Notes under the pieces: model-generated
Told to the model about the DNA's origin: nothing
The model's database searches: none
What the model saw: only the letters and a program-made list of their open reading frames with translations
DNA from: JBEVMS01 sp040508515
GTDB lineage: Bacteria; Pseudomonadota; Gammaproteobacteria; Xanthomonadales; Rhodanobacteraceae
Length of the DNA: 13,588 nt
Assembly: GCA_040508515.1 (NCBI GenBank)
Contig: JBEVMS010000078.1
Span: 1 to 13,588, forward strand
Direction: 5' to 3'
Shown: positions 7,278 through 13,588 of the stretch, one piece after another
Layout of the letters: every line of letters begins with the position of its first letter
Numbering within the stretch: the first letter of the stretch is position 1
Made by a program: the position numbers and the translations under genes

Positions 7278-7600
7278 CGCCGGCCACCGCCGAACCAGCG
7301 CTGGCGCAGCCCCAACGCGATCGCCAGCACGCCCAGATAGGCACCGTAGCCGTACAGCGCCGGCAGCACCTGTTGCCAGATGGCCCCGCTGGCCCGGCCG
7401 AAGCGGTCCACGCTCGGCGGCGCGACGCCATCGAAACCCAGCAAGGCCGCCTGCGCCGCCAATCCCGGCGCCAACAGCAGGGCCAGCACGTCGAAACTGC
7501 GTCGCCGCGCATGCCGTGGCAATCGCTTGGGATACGCCCAGTAGGCCCAGCCCAGGATCGCCAACCAGGGCGCCAGCAGCACGATGGCCAGGTAGCGCAT
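7274..7600 (-). CDS. Small membrane protein of unknown function
   Basis: 108 residues from ATG 7598-7600 (MRYLAIVLLAPWLAILGWAY). Three hydrophobic stretches are visible: about residues 3-22, 37-58 and 77-98. A basic loop (KRLPRHARRRSF) follows the first and an Arg/Gly tail ends the protein. The first segment could be an uncleaved signal anchor. The gene starts 8 nt after the trpS stop and its own stop overlaps the ygjP start as ATGA, so it is held in the operon on both sides. The frame continues upstream to 7753 inside trpS, which I reject because trpS is clearly coding there. The family is not recognised; similar proteins between trpS and ygjP might exist in related genomes. Confidence 0.8.
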   Translation of the reverse strand: MRYLAIVLLAPWLAILGWAYWAYPKRLPRHARRRSFDVLALLLAPGLAAQAALLGFDGVAPPSVDRFGRASGAIWQQVLPALYGYGAYLGVLAIALGLRQRWFGGGRR

Positions 7601-7608
7601 GGCGCAAC

Positions 7609-8976
7609 TCAGTCCTGCGCGGCCAGCTGATCGAGCGCCTGCTGCAAACGCGCCAGCGCGGCCTCGCGTGCTACCGCGTCGGCGTAGGCCGGGCTGCTCG
7701 CCACCGTGGCTTGGTCCAATTGCAGCACCAGCGCATCGTCCTGCGCCAGCCACACCGCCGCGGTGCTGCCCAGCGTCTTCAAGCGCTTCTGCACCGCACC
7801 GGCGGCCTTGGGATCGTCGAAAGCGATCGACAGCAGCAATTCCTCGCCCTCGGCCGAAAACAGCCGGAAGCGGAACCCCTGCGCATCCCGGAAACTGGCC
7901 AAACGCGGCGCCTTGCCCGCGGTGGTCTTGTCCGCACGCGACGCCTTGACCGCCACCGGGCTGGAGCTGGCGCGCAGACCGATCGCATCGCGCAGCGCGG
8001 CCAGTTTGGGCGAGGCGATCGCACGCGCCTTGCGCGCACCTTCGTGCAGAATTTCGTCGATCGCCGCCGGCTTGGCGATCAAGTCGTCGTAGCGCGCGCG
8101 CATCGGCGCCACCTCGGCTTCGATCCGCTCGAACAGCACCTGCTTGGCGTCACCCCAACCGATGCCGTTGACTAGCATCTGCCGAAAGGCCTCGCTTTCG
8201 GCCTCGCTGGCGAAGGCGCGAAAGATCGTATACAGCGCGGAGCTATCCGGGTCTTTGGCCTCGCCCGGCAGGCGCGAGTCGGTGACGATGCGCATGATCG
8301 CCTCGCGCAAGCCCTTGGCGCCGCCGGCGAACAGCGGCACGGTGTTGTCGTAGCTCTTGGACATCTTGCGTCCGTCCAGCCCCGGCAAGGTCGCCACCTG
8401 CTCCTCGATATGCGCCTCGGGCAGCACGAAATGCTCGCCGTGGTAGATGTGGTTGAAGCGCTGCGCGATGTCGCGCGCCATCTCGATATGCTGAATCTGA
8501 TCGCGCCCCACCGGCACTTTATGCGCGTCGAACACCAGAATGTCCGCCGCCATCAGCACCGGGTACATATAGAGCCCCGCGCTGATGCCGGCATCGGCGT
8601 CCTCGCCGGCGTCGCTGTTCTTGTCCACCGCGGCCTTGTAGGCGTGCGCGCGATTGAGCATGCCCTTGGCGGCGACGCAGGTCAGAAACCAGGTCAGCTC
8701 AGGAATCTCCGGCACATCCGACTGCCGGTAGAACGTGACCTTGGTCGGGTCCAATCCGGCGGCCAGCCAGGTGGCGGCGATCTCCAGGCGTGAGCGCTCG
8801 ATCCGCGCCGGGTCGTCGCTCTTGATCAGCGCGTGGTAGTCGGCCATGAAATAGAACGCATCGACCCCCGGCTGCTGGCTGGCCAGCACCGCCGGACGGA
8901 TCGCGCCGACGTAGTTGCCCAGGTGCGGAGTGCCGGTGGTGGTGATGCCGGTGAGGACGCGGGTGCGCTTGGACAT
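7609..8976 (-). CDS. trpS: Tryptophan-tRNA ligase, long form
   Basis: 455 residues. This class I aminoacyl-tRNA synthetase charges tRNA-Trp in the cytoplasm. The first signature is TTTGTPHLGNYVGAIRPAV (HLGN at 18-21, the HIGH-type motif) and the second is DGRKMSKSYDN (KMSKS at 204-208). Other marks are AADILVFDAHKVPVGRDQ and a MSKRTRVLTG start. Compact bacterial TrpS ends near 335 residues. Here a Lys/Ala-rich linker (about 336-358) leads to an additional C-terminal domain (about 359-455), with FRDAQGFRFRLFSAEGEEL resembling a DUF1508/YegP-like strand unit, then a helical tail. Longer forms of this kind are known in gammaproteobacteria, so I do not treat it as an aberrant fusion. The start has no strong ribosome-binding site. 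It is the first gene of the run to the DUF6348-like gene. Confidence 0.97.
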   Translation of the reverse strand: MSKRTRVLTGITTTGTPHLGNYVGAIRPAVLASQQPGVDAFYFMADYHALIKSDDPARIERSRLEIAATWLAAGLDPTKVTFYRQSDVPEIPELTWFLTCVAAKGMLNRAHAYKAAVDKNSDAGEDADAGISAGLYMYPVLMAADILVFDAHKVPVGRDQIQHIEMARDIAQRFNHIYHGEHFVLPEAHIEEQVATLPGLDGRKMSKSYDNTVPLFAGGAKGLREAIMRIVTDSRLPGEAKDPDSSALYTIFRAFASEAESEAFRQMLVNGIGWGDAKQVLFERIEAEVAPMRARYDDLIAKPAAIDEILHEGARKARAIASPKLAALRDAIGLRASSSPVAVKASRADKTTAGKAPRLASFRDAQGFRFRLFSAEGEELLLSIAFDDPKAAGAVQKRLKTLGSTAAVWLAQDDALVLQLDQATVASSPAYADAVAREAALARLQQALDQLAAQD

Positions 8977-9069
8977 GATCGGGAAAACTCTTCGAATAAC
9001 TGGCGGACAGAATCGCTCGCGGCGCCAACGCCGGCGGACTTATCGGGGCAGTGTATACGCGGCGTCGCG

Positions 9070-9088
9070 ACACCGCGCATCGCGGTGT
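9070..9088 (-). terminator. Hairpin just after the arginase stop
   Basis: Arms ACACCGCG (9070-9077) and CGCGGTGT (9081-9088) form an 8-bp perfect stem with a 3-nt loop, immediately after the arginase TAA at 9090-9092. No U tract follows on the minus strand, so it is a weak or factor-assisted transcript end at best. Confidence 0.45.
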
Positions 9089-9089
9089 G

Positions 9090-10004
9090 TTAGCGCATCA
9101 AGGTCGACTTGCCGAACAGCGACTCAACCAGATCGACCGCCAGTTTCGCGGTCTGGTTGCGCTTGTCGTAGGCCGGGTTCAATTCCACGATGTCCAGTGA
9201 GCCCAGCCGCCCGGTGTCGGCGATCATCTCCATGCACAACTGTGCCTCGCGGTAGTTGGGGCCGCCGCGCACGGTGGTACCCACGCCGGGGGCGATGGTC
9301 GGATCGAGAAAATCCACGTCGAAACTGACATGCAGGTGGCTGCGCTCATCGAGCCCTTCCAACGCCATCTCCATGACGCGCTTCATGCCCAGCTCGTCGA
9401 TCGTGCGCATGTCGTAGATGTCCACGCCGGCCTCGTGCACCAGCCGCTTCTCACCCTCATCGACTGAGCGGATGCCGATCTGCCGGAACACCGTCGGTGC
9501 AGTCGCCGGCGTGCTGCCGCCCAGCTCGGTCAATGCCTTGGGACCGTAGCCGCACAGGCAGGCCACCGGCATGCCGTGGAGATTGCCCGAGGGGGTGATC
9601 TGCGCGGTCTTGAAATCGGCATGCGCGTCCAGCCACAGCACGCGCAAGGTCTTGTTCTGCTCGCGGCAATGCCTGGCCACCGCGGTGATCGAACCCAGCG
9701 CCAGGCAGTGATCGCCGCCGAGCACGATCGGCAACTGGCCCGCCGCCAACTCGGCGTAGACCGCCTGGTAGACCTCGCGATTCCAGGCCACCGTCTCGGC
9801 CAGGTGGCGATAGCCATCCACCGGCGGCTGCCACGGGTTGAACGGCCCCTGCAAATTGCCGCGATCGACCACGTCCAAGCCACGCGCGATCAGCTTGGGC
9901 CCCAGGTTGGCGACGCGCAACGCCTCCGGCCCCATCGAGGCGCCACGATGCCCGGCGCCGATGTCGGTGGGAACGCCGATCAATGAAACCGACTGCTTAC
10001 CCAT
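9090..10004 (-). CDS. rocF: Arginase
   Basis: 304 residues, normal for arginases. The enzyme hydrolyses L-arginine to ornithine and urea with a binuclear manganese centre. All ligand motifs are intact: GGDHCLALGS (H99), LDAHADF (D126, H128, D130) and SFDVDFLDP (D229, D231). SGNLHG carries the acid/base His 143, and DIVELNP carries E274. ATG 10002-10004 is chosen because GAGG lies 4 nt upstream and the protein begins MGKQSVSLIGVPTDIGAG, as arginases do. The open frame to 10100 adds a non-homologous leader. The gene is divergent from the small gene at 10205, so the 200-nt gap should hold its promoter. It is about 110 nt upstream of trpS, and a hairpin follows its stop, so co-transcription with trpS is doubtful. 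The agmatinase alternative is unlikely given SGNLHG. Confidence 0.93.
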   Translation of the reverse strand: MGKQSVSLIGVPTDIGAGHRGASMGPEALRVANLGPKLIARGLDVVDRGNLQGPFNPWQPPVDGYRHLAETVAWNREVYQAVYAELAAGQLPIVLGGDHCLALGSITAVARHCREQNKTLRVLWLDAHADFKTAQITPSGNLHGMPVACLCGYGPKALTELGGSTPATAPTVFRQIGIRSVDEGEKRLVHEAGVDIYDMRTIDELGMKRVMEMALEGLDERSHLHVSFDVDFLDPTIAPGVGTTVRGGPNYREAQLCMEMIADTGRLGSLDIVELNPAYDKRNQTAKLAVDLVESLFGKSTLMR

Positions 10005-10204
10005 ACTGCCTCGTGATTGCACATCAAAAAATGGACCACCGATTGTCGCACCTTCACGCCCCATGTTCGAAATAGGACCGCCTGAAGCAACGACACACAT
10101 GTCGCGTGATCACCTTCAGCTAACAATGGGATAACTCCGCATGCGTAAGCTGCGGTTGCCAGCTACACCGCACGCCCGCTGCCGACCACCTCAAGGAATC
10201 AACG

Positions 10205-10435
10205 ATGAGCGCCAGCCACCGCATCTATCTCCCCTACGCCGCCCAGGCCCCTTGGACGGTCCGTCGGGATATCCACCTGCTGGGTCAATTCCGCAGCTTA
10301 CAGGCGGCACGCTCTTCGGCCCACGTCTTCGCCCAGGATTTGCATGAGCGCAGCGGCCAGGACGTAGACATCGTGGTGCAGGACGAACACGGCGACTGGA
10401 CCATCGAGCAAGTGACCTCGGCGCTGGCGCACTGA
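10205..10435 (+). CDS. Small DUF2188-like hypothetical protein
   Basis: 76 residues. AAGGA (10193-10197) lies 7 nt before the ATG, an excellent ribosome-binding site. The protein starts MSASHRIYLPYAAQAPWTVR and continues with a helix (LQAARSSAHVFAQDLHERSG) and a final strand pair VDIVVQDEHGDWTIEQ. This order (a short strand part, an Ala-rich helix, then a strand ending in a charged DG/GD turn) resembles DUF2188 small proteins. The resemblance is structural and weak, and the function is unknown. There is no signal peptide or membrane segment. It is transcribed away from arginase. A strong inverted repeat follows 28 nt after the stop. Confidence 0.75.
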   Translation: MSASHRIYLPYAAQAPWTVRRDIHLLGQFRSLQAARSSAHVFAQDLHERSGQDVDIVVQDEHGDWTIEQVTSALAH

Positions 10436-10792
10436 AAATGCGAGAGACGCTGAGCGACCGTGCCGGCATCAGCGCGGTCGTTGCTGATGCCGACCGCGGA
10501 ACAACCCGCTGCGTCGCGATTTAATCAAAACGCGCGGCATCAAAATGATGGCGGTGAAGAGCGGTGGCGTACTACCGTTAAACCCTGCATGGCTCAGCGG
10601 AATTTTCGCGCCCGGCTGCCTCGTGCCACCCCCTCAAGGTACGTCATGCATGGCCACTCGCGCCTGGACGCCCAGCGCGTGCGATAACCCCATGGCGCTC
10701 GGGCTGTTTGCCACATTCTTACTACATTACGAGAAAATATCCGGACCACCTCCGTGCTAACCTTCCAAAAGCACGAACGTCCGATATTAATC
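10436..10792. other. Intergenic region with overlapping inverted repeats
   Basis: About 350 nt between the small DUF2188-like gene and the AT3 acyltransferase. It holds the compound inverted repeat at 10454-10497. Two overlapping + ORFs (about 75 and 71 codons) lack ribosome-binding sites and protein-like composition. Composition shifts from GC-rich to AT-rich near 10700, which marks the edge of the accessory segment. No clear promoter was found for the acyltransferase. Confidence 0.5.
10454..10497. repeat. Compound inverted repeat with two alternative pairings
   Basis: The main stem is CGGCATCAGC (10464-10473) with GCTGATGCCG (10483-10492), 10 bp perfect with a 9-nt loop. The loop segment GCGGTCG (10474-10480) can instead pair with CGACCGC (10491-10497), or less well with CGACCG (10455-10460). 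The structures exclude each other. The probable role is the transcript 3' end of the gene at 10205; there is no U tract. Confidence 0.55.
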
Positions 10793-11926
10793 ATGAAGCT
10801 TAGATTCGCCCATCAATTACGCGCCATTGCGGCGTTATCCGTCATCATAAACCATTATTGGGGAATTTTTTTCTCCCCCGCCGTGCGCTCGATCATTGGC
10901 GTACCGGCGAGCTTCACTCTCGTGCAACCTGCGTATACCCGCCACGTTCTGTCCCCTGGCGCGGGCGGGTTCCTTTATGGCGTCTTTGGTGTCGGCATTT
11001 TCTTTCTCATTAGCGGACTGGTCATCCCGATAAGCTTGAGAAACCTTTCGACAGGAAAATATCTATTTCGTCGATTCTTTCGGATTTACCCGACTTACTG
11101 GTTTTGCCTGCTAATCAGCATCTTTTTATACTTTGTCTGCTCGTGGTATTGGTCCACGCCGTTGTCCGGAAGAATCAGCCAGCCATTCTTGATCAAGAAC
11201 TTACCGCTAATCCACAGCGCAGCAGGCATCGCTTCGCTGGATTTCGTGTCTTGGTCGCTGGCCATAGAGATCAAGTTCTATGTGATTTTTTCCCTAATAG
11301 CTCTCGTTGGCAAGAACGCGCATCAAGTAGCCATGCTTTCCATAACCTTTTTGGCCCTATGCTGCCTCGCCGCTTACTTTTCCACTCAAGGTCTGGAGCC
11401 GGCATCTTTTTTTGTGCGCTCGATATCCGACATGAAATACATGACATTCATGTTCCTGGGCTGCCTGTTCTATTACGTGCTTTATAAAAAACTCAGCGTG
11501 AGGGCTGCGCTGGGCTACGGGGCGATAATCTTTACCCTGTTCGCCACGATCAATTCCTTCTATGAGAATGAATTCCTCGGACCACTAGCGAAGAATTACT
11601 CCTACGCCTTGATATTGTTTTCAGCCTGCTATCTATGCAGGAGAAAGTTCAAGGAGAATAAAATTCTCGACTTTCTGGCAGACATAAGCTTTCCTCTCTA
11701 TCTGGTTCACTCGATGATCGGGTATGTCGCTATGCCCATACTGATCAACGAGAGGATTTCCTATACTTGGGCGTGGATGCTAAGCCTGAGTCTGGCAATA
11801 TTTATCGCCTTTCTCGTGCATAAATATATTGAGAACCCTATCAATGAATTCGGCAAGAAAATTACGAACCGTGGCAAACAACCCACCACCGTCGTTCCCG
11901 CAACGATTTCGAATCCTTCAGCATGA
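10793..11926 (+). CDS. AT3 (OafA/YrhL-type) membrane acyltransferase
   Basis: 377 residues from ATG 10793. A GTG at 10754 would add 13 residues that do not fit the family start. The protein has about ten hydrophobic segments. Acyltransferase-3 marks are LRAIAALSVIINHYWG with the catalytic-type H21, then GVGIFFLISGLVIPIS, RRFFRIYPTYW (R93, R94, R97), SWSLAIEIKFYVIF (E159) and, late, ISFPLYLVH and VHKYIENPINEF. The family uses acyl-CoA to O-acylate extracytoplasmic sugars such as O-antigen, exopolysaccharide or Nod-factor-type glycans; the substrate here is unknown and no glycan genes are adjacent. The gene is markedly AT-richer than the arginase/trpS block, with different codon use, and probably arrived by transfer. 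No good ribosome-binding site precedes either start. Confidence 0.9.
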   Translation: MKLRFAHQLRAIAALSVIINHYWGIFFSPAVRSIIGVPASFTLVQPAYTRHVLSPGAGGFLYGVFGVGIFFLISGLVIPISLRNLSTGKYLFRRFFRIYPTYWFCLLISIFLYFVCSWYWSTPLSGRISQPFLIKNLPLIHSAAGIASLDFVSWSLAIEIKFYVIFSLIALVGKNAHQVAMLSITFLALCCLAAYFSTQGLEPASFFVRSISDMKYMTFMFLGCLFYYVLYKKLSVRAALGYGAIIFTLFATINSFYENEFLGPLAKNYSYALILFSACYLCRRKFKENKILDFLADISFPLYLVHSMIGYVAMPILINERISYTWAWMLSLSLAIFIAFLVHKYIENPINEFGKKITNRGKQPTTVVPATISNPSA

Positions 11927-12047
11927 TGCGCGACGCACGCGCGCAGGCATTGCGCCTGCTCTTCTGAGCATGCTGGCTTGGCCCTTAATGCCGGCACCCC
12001 AAAACAACTTGAGACCCTTGCCTACCAACGAATTTGAGAGGATCTCA

Positions 12048-12830
12048 TCAAGCCGTACCCGCATCAGTATCCACACCATCGACCGACCTAGATGTTATGC
12101 CAAGGTATGTCGTGACGATCTTTCTGGTTATATCCATGACGGCCTCTCGCGTCATCGTCGCCGCCTTCAGGTGGTTTCCGTGTCTCACAGGATCGGCGTC
12201 GCACTTGATCTTCATGAGATCGTCCTGAGTGCAGCCCGCGCGGCGTCGAAACTCCTCCCACTGACGGCCTTCGGATTTGCCCACAAGCCCAGCACTCTCA
12301 ATGGAGTGCTGGTTAAGTGACTCAATGGCACGGTAACAGTAGAAGGCTGCCTCGCCCGGGTGCTGCAATGCCATTGCAAAATCACTTAGGCACCGAGTGA
12401 CAGACGCCCCCTGTCTTCCCTTAGCCAAATTCCTGATACTAGCGAGAATTTCCGGCCACTCCGCATTCAACTCGATGCCCCTGCCGTCACCAGGAGCGGC
12501 GTAGACAAAGTTGATTCCGTGCCCGACGTGAAAGACCTGGGTGATTTCGATCGTGAATGCATAGCCGCAAAGGAAGCTCGCGATCGCTACCTGACCGTCA
12601 ATAGCACCCCATGCGTACTGTTTTAGGTGCTCAAGATCGCGGGGTGCATCCGTATACAAGTGCACGACGATGCGTCCATTTGTGATGGACGCAAGCATCA
12701 CAATAGGCGCATCGGAGAGGCTATCAGCCCCTTGAAAGCAGAATTCTGGAATGTTCAGCAAGGCACGCTCAGGATGCGCGGTTCCCAGGAGCACGTAGGG
12801 CTCGGGTTGAGCGAGTAGGCCTCGATCCAC
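12048..12830 (-). CDS. Hypothetical protein with HEPN-like C-terminal half
   Basis: 260 residues from GTG 12828-12830; AAGG 7 nt upstream supports this start. The family is not recognised. The N-terminal half (about 10-110) alternates strand-like stretches such as APIVMLASITNGRIVVHLY and FTIEITQVFHV. The C-terminal half (about 140-245) is helical, with AAFYCYRAIESLNQHSIES, then GRQWEEFRRRAGCTQDDLMK, and DADPVRHGNH (R216, H217) before a last helix. This order of a paired YRAIE helix, a WEEFR helix, then (V)RHG is reminiscent of HEPN-like domains in defence and phage-linked proteins, but the canonical Rx4-6H motif is not evident. There is no signal peptide. It lies between the AT3 gene and a toxin-antitoxin pair, so an accessory or stress role is possible but unproven. 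A second frame just upstream is also open (12755-12889), leaving the N-terminus slightly uncertain. Confidence 0.7.
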   Translation of the reverse strand: MDRGLLAQPEPYVLLGTAHPERALLNIPEFCFQGADSLSDAPIVMLASITNGRIVVHLYTDAPRDLEHLKQYAWGAIDGQVAIASFLCGYAFTIEITQVFHVGHGINFVYAAPGDGRGIELNAEWPEILASIRNLAKGRQGASVTRCLSDFAMALQHPGEAAFYCYRAIESLNQHSIESAGLVGKSEGRQWEEFRRRAGCTQDDLMKIKCDADPVRHGNHLKAATMTREAVMDITRKIVTTYLGITSRSVDGVDTDAGTA

Positions 12831-13169
12831 CCCCTGACCTTGTTTCGGCGCTCTTCGAATTCATTTATTAGAGTCCATACTCTTTTGATTTATCAGTCCG
12901 AGGCCTATGGCGCGCAACGGCTTTAGATTAACAGGCAGGGTTAACAAGTAATCAAAAGGGGGATTTTTCCCTACGTGAGAGGGCAGTTGGTTTCCGGTCC
13001 GGCAACCTGGGAACTTCGACCCCGCCCTCCCCTCAATGACAAAGCCCCGCATCGCCGCAGGGCTTTGGCCTGGTCACCCCTGCCAGGGGCTCAGACTGCG
13101 GCGGGTTGTTTGGATATCGGGACACCCAGCGACAACGATGAGCACCACGCCGACAATCGTCTGCAATAT
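12831..13169. other. Intergenic region, AT-rich patch then hairpins
   Basis: About 340 nt without a convincing gene. The half near 12860-12960 is AT-rich and should carry the promoter of the 260-residue gene. It contains a 9-bp inverted repeat, CTTTTGATT (12882-12890) and AATCAAAAG (12950-12958), 59 bp apart, and a smaller TTAAC/GTTAA pair at 12928-12944. The other half holds the terminator-like hairpin at 13041-13066 and a small CCCCT/AGGGG hairpin at 13077-13089. Confidence 0.5.
13041..13066 (-). terminator. Terminator-like hairpin downstream of the toxin gene
   Basis: AAAGCCC (13041-13047) pairs with GGGCTTT (13060-13066), extended by GC/GC after one C/A mismatch. The A-start, T-end form works in both directions. 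On the minus strand it ends in CTTTG about 100 nt past the yoeB stop and is the best candidate end of the toxin-antitoxin transcript. Confidence 0.6.
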
Positions 13170-13424
13170 TCAGTAGTGAAAGCGCAGTTGAGCGATCATC
13201 AGGATGTCGTCTCCGGCCTTATAGACGATGCGATGTTCGTCGTTGATGCGCCTGGACCAGTAGCCGGCTAAGGCATGACGTAGCGGCTCGGGCTTGCCGA
13301 TGCCCTGGAACGGGTCGCGCTGGATCGCTTTGATCAGGTCGTTGATGCGCTTCAGCAGCTTCTTGTCGGCTCGCTGCCAGTAGAGGTAGTCCTCCCAGGC
13401 GTTATCCGAGAACTGGAGAATCAC
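13170..13424 (-). CDS. yoeB: YoeB family toxin (ribosome-dependent mRNA endonuclease)
   Basis: 84 residues, the same length as E. coli YoeB. Conserved blocks are SDNAWEDYLYWQRADKKLLK, INDLIKAIQRDPFQGIGKPE, GYWSRRINDEHRIVY and the C-terminal RFHY. The catalytic residues known from E. coli YoeB are all present at the same positions: E46, R65, H83 and Y84, so the toxin should be active. It cleaves mRNA in the ribosomal A site when freed from its antitoxin. The start is GTG 13422-13424, which overlaps the antitoxin stop as GTGA, so translation depends on the antitoxin gene. Expression should be autoregulated by the YefM-YoeB complex at a promoter outside the window. Confidence 0.96.
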   Translation of the reverse strand: MILQFSDNAWEDYLYWQRADKKLLKRINDLIKAIQRDPFQGIGKPEPLRHALAGYWSRRINDEHRIVYKAGDDILMIAQLRFHY

Positions 13425-13588
13425 TCCGCCAGTTCCCGCGCCTGGCCGCGCCCGGCCTCAAGCTGTGCGATCGATTCCAGTAGGCGCTTGGCGTTCTTCG
13501 GGCTGCGCAGCAGATAGGCTGTTTCTTCCATAGCCTTGTAGTCGTCCAGGGACAGCATGACGACCGATTGCTGCTTGCCACTGCGGGT
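13421..13588 (-). CDS. yefM: YefM antitoxin, C-terminal part
   Basis: Partial: the N-terminus lies beyond the right edge. 55 residues remain, read from 13588 down to the TGA at 13421-13423. The sequence begins with SGKQQSVVMLSLDDYKAMEE, then ETAYLLRSPKNAKRLLESI, and ends in an acidic QARELAE tail. The ETAYLLRSP block is typical of YefM of the Phd/YefM family, whose C-terminal part binds and blocks YoeB while the N-terminal part binds operator DNA. It is upstream of yoeB with a GTGA overlap. Confidence 0.93.
   Translation of the reverse strand, partial: TRSGKQQSVVMLSLDDYKAMEETAYLLRSPKNAKRLLESIAQLEAGRGQARELAE

Noticed and set aside
7255..8175. Plus-strand 306-codon ORF across ygjP, the membrane gene and trpS
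   Set aside because: It is antisense to clearly coding trpS and ygjP, and its translation is Arg/Pro-rich low-complexity sequence typical of a high-GC shadow frame.
9050..9080. Possible trpS promoter with TATACA as -10 on the minus strand
   Set aside because: No acceptable -35 lies at 16-18 nt, so the match is too weak to report as a promoter.
10005..10100. 32-codon N-terminal extension of arginase
   Set aside because: Arginases begin near SVSLIGVPTDIGAG. The GAGG site just before ATG 10004 supports the shorter form, and the extension has no homology-like content.
10460..10760. Two plus-strand ORFs of 75 and 71 codons before the AT3 gene
   Set aside because: One starts inside the compound inverted repeat, both lack ribosome-binding sites, and neither translation looks like protein.
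12985..13040. tRNA-like stretch with a TTCGACCCC segment
   Set aside because: No acceptor or anticodon stem can be paired around it, so it is not a tRNA gene or a recognisable tRNA fragment.
12861..13052. Minus-strand 63-codon ORF upstream of the 260-residue gene
   Set aside because: It begins inside the terminator-like hairpin region, lacks a ribosome-binding site, and crosses the AT-rich promoter-like patch.

Overview
The window is GC-rich bacterial DNA, densely coding, with Proteobacterial gene types. The YgjP, YehS (DUF1456), long-form TrpS, arginase and E2 proteins together suggest a gammaproteobacterium, most likely Xanthomonadaceae (Xanthomonas or a close relative). That placement is an inference from protein character and composition, not from a marker gene. 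No rRNA, tRNA, CRISPR array or transposase was seen.

Layout. 1-484: the C-terminal end of a 2-oxoacid dehydrogenase E2 acyltransferase, closed by a strong intrinsic terminator. 485-836: intergenic, with a tandem pair of TGACGTCA palindromes. 837-3008: a TPR/2OG-Fe(II) oxygenase fusion protein, then a DUF1456 (YehS-like) protein, both on +. 3009-5928: a visibly AT-richer segment with a long leader, a small ORF whose stop overlaps the start of a DUF1624 membrane acyltransferase-like protein, and an SDR oxidoreductase. 5929-6089: convergent intergenic region with two long inverted repeats.

6090-10004 (minus strand) is a core-like block. It reads arginase, then trpS, a three-helix membrane protein, ygjP and a DUF6348-like gene. 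From trpS onward the genes are tightly packed (an 8-nt gap, an ATGA overlap and a 33-nt gap) and probably form one operon. Arginase is separated from trpS by a hairpin and about 110 nt. 10205-10435: a small DUF2188-like protein on +, divergent from arginase.

10436-13588 is accessory in character: an AT-rich AT3 (OafA/YrhL-type) acyltransferase, an unrecognised 260-residue minus-strand protein with a HEPN-like C-terminal half, and a YefM-YoeB toxin-antitoxin pair. The antitoxin is cut by the window edge.

I see no clear novel multi-gene system. The best candidates for a second look are the 260-residue orphan protein beside the toxin-antitoxin pair, the small ORF coupled to the DUF1624 gene, and the two unrelated membrane acyltransferases, both on AT-rich patches in an otherwise GC-rich context.
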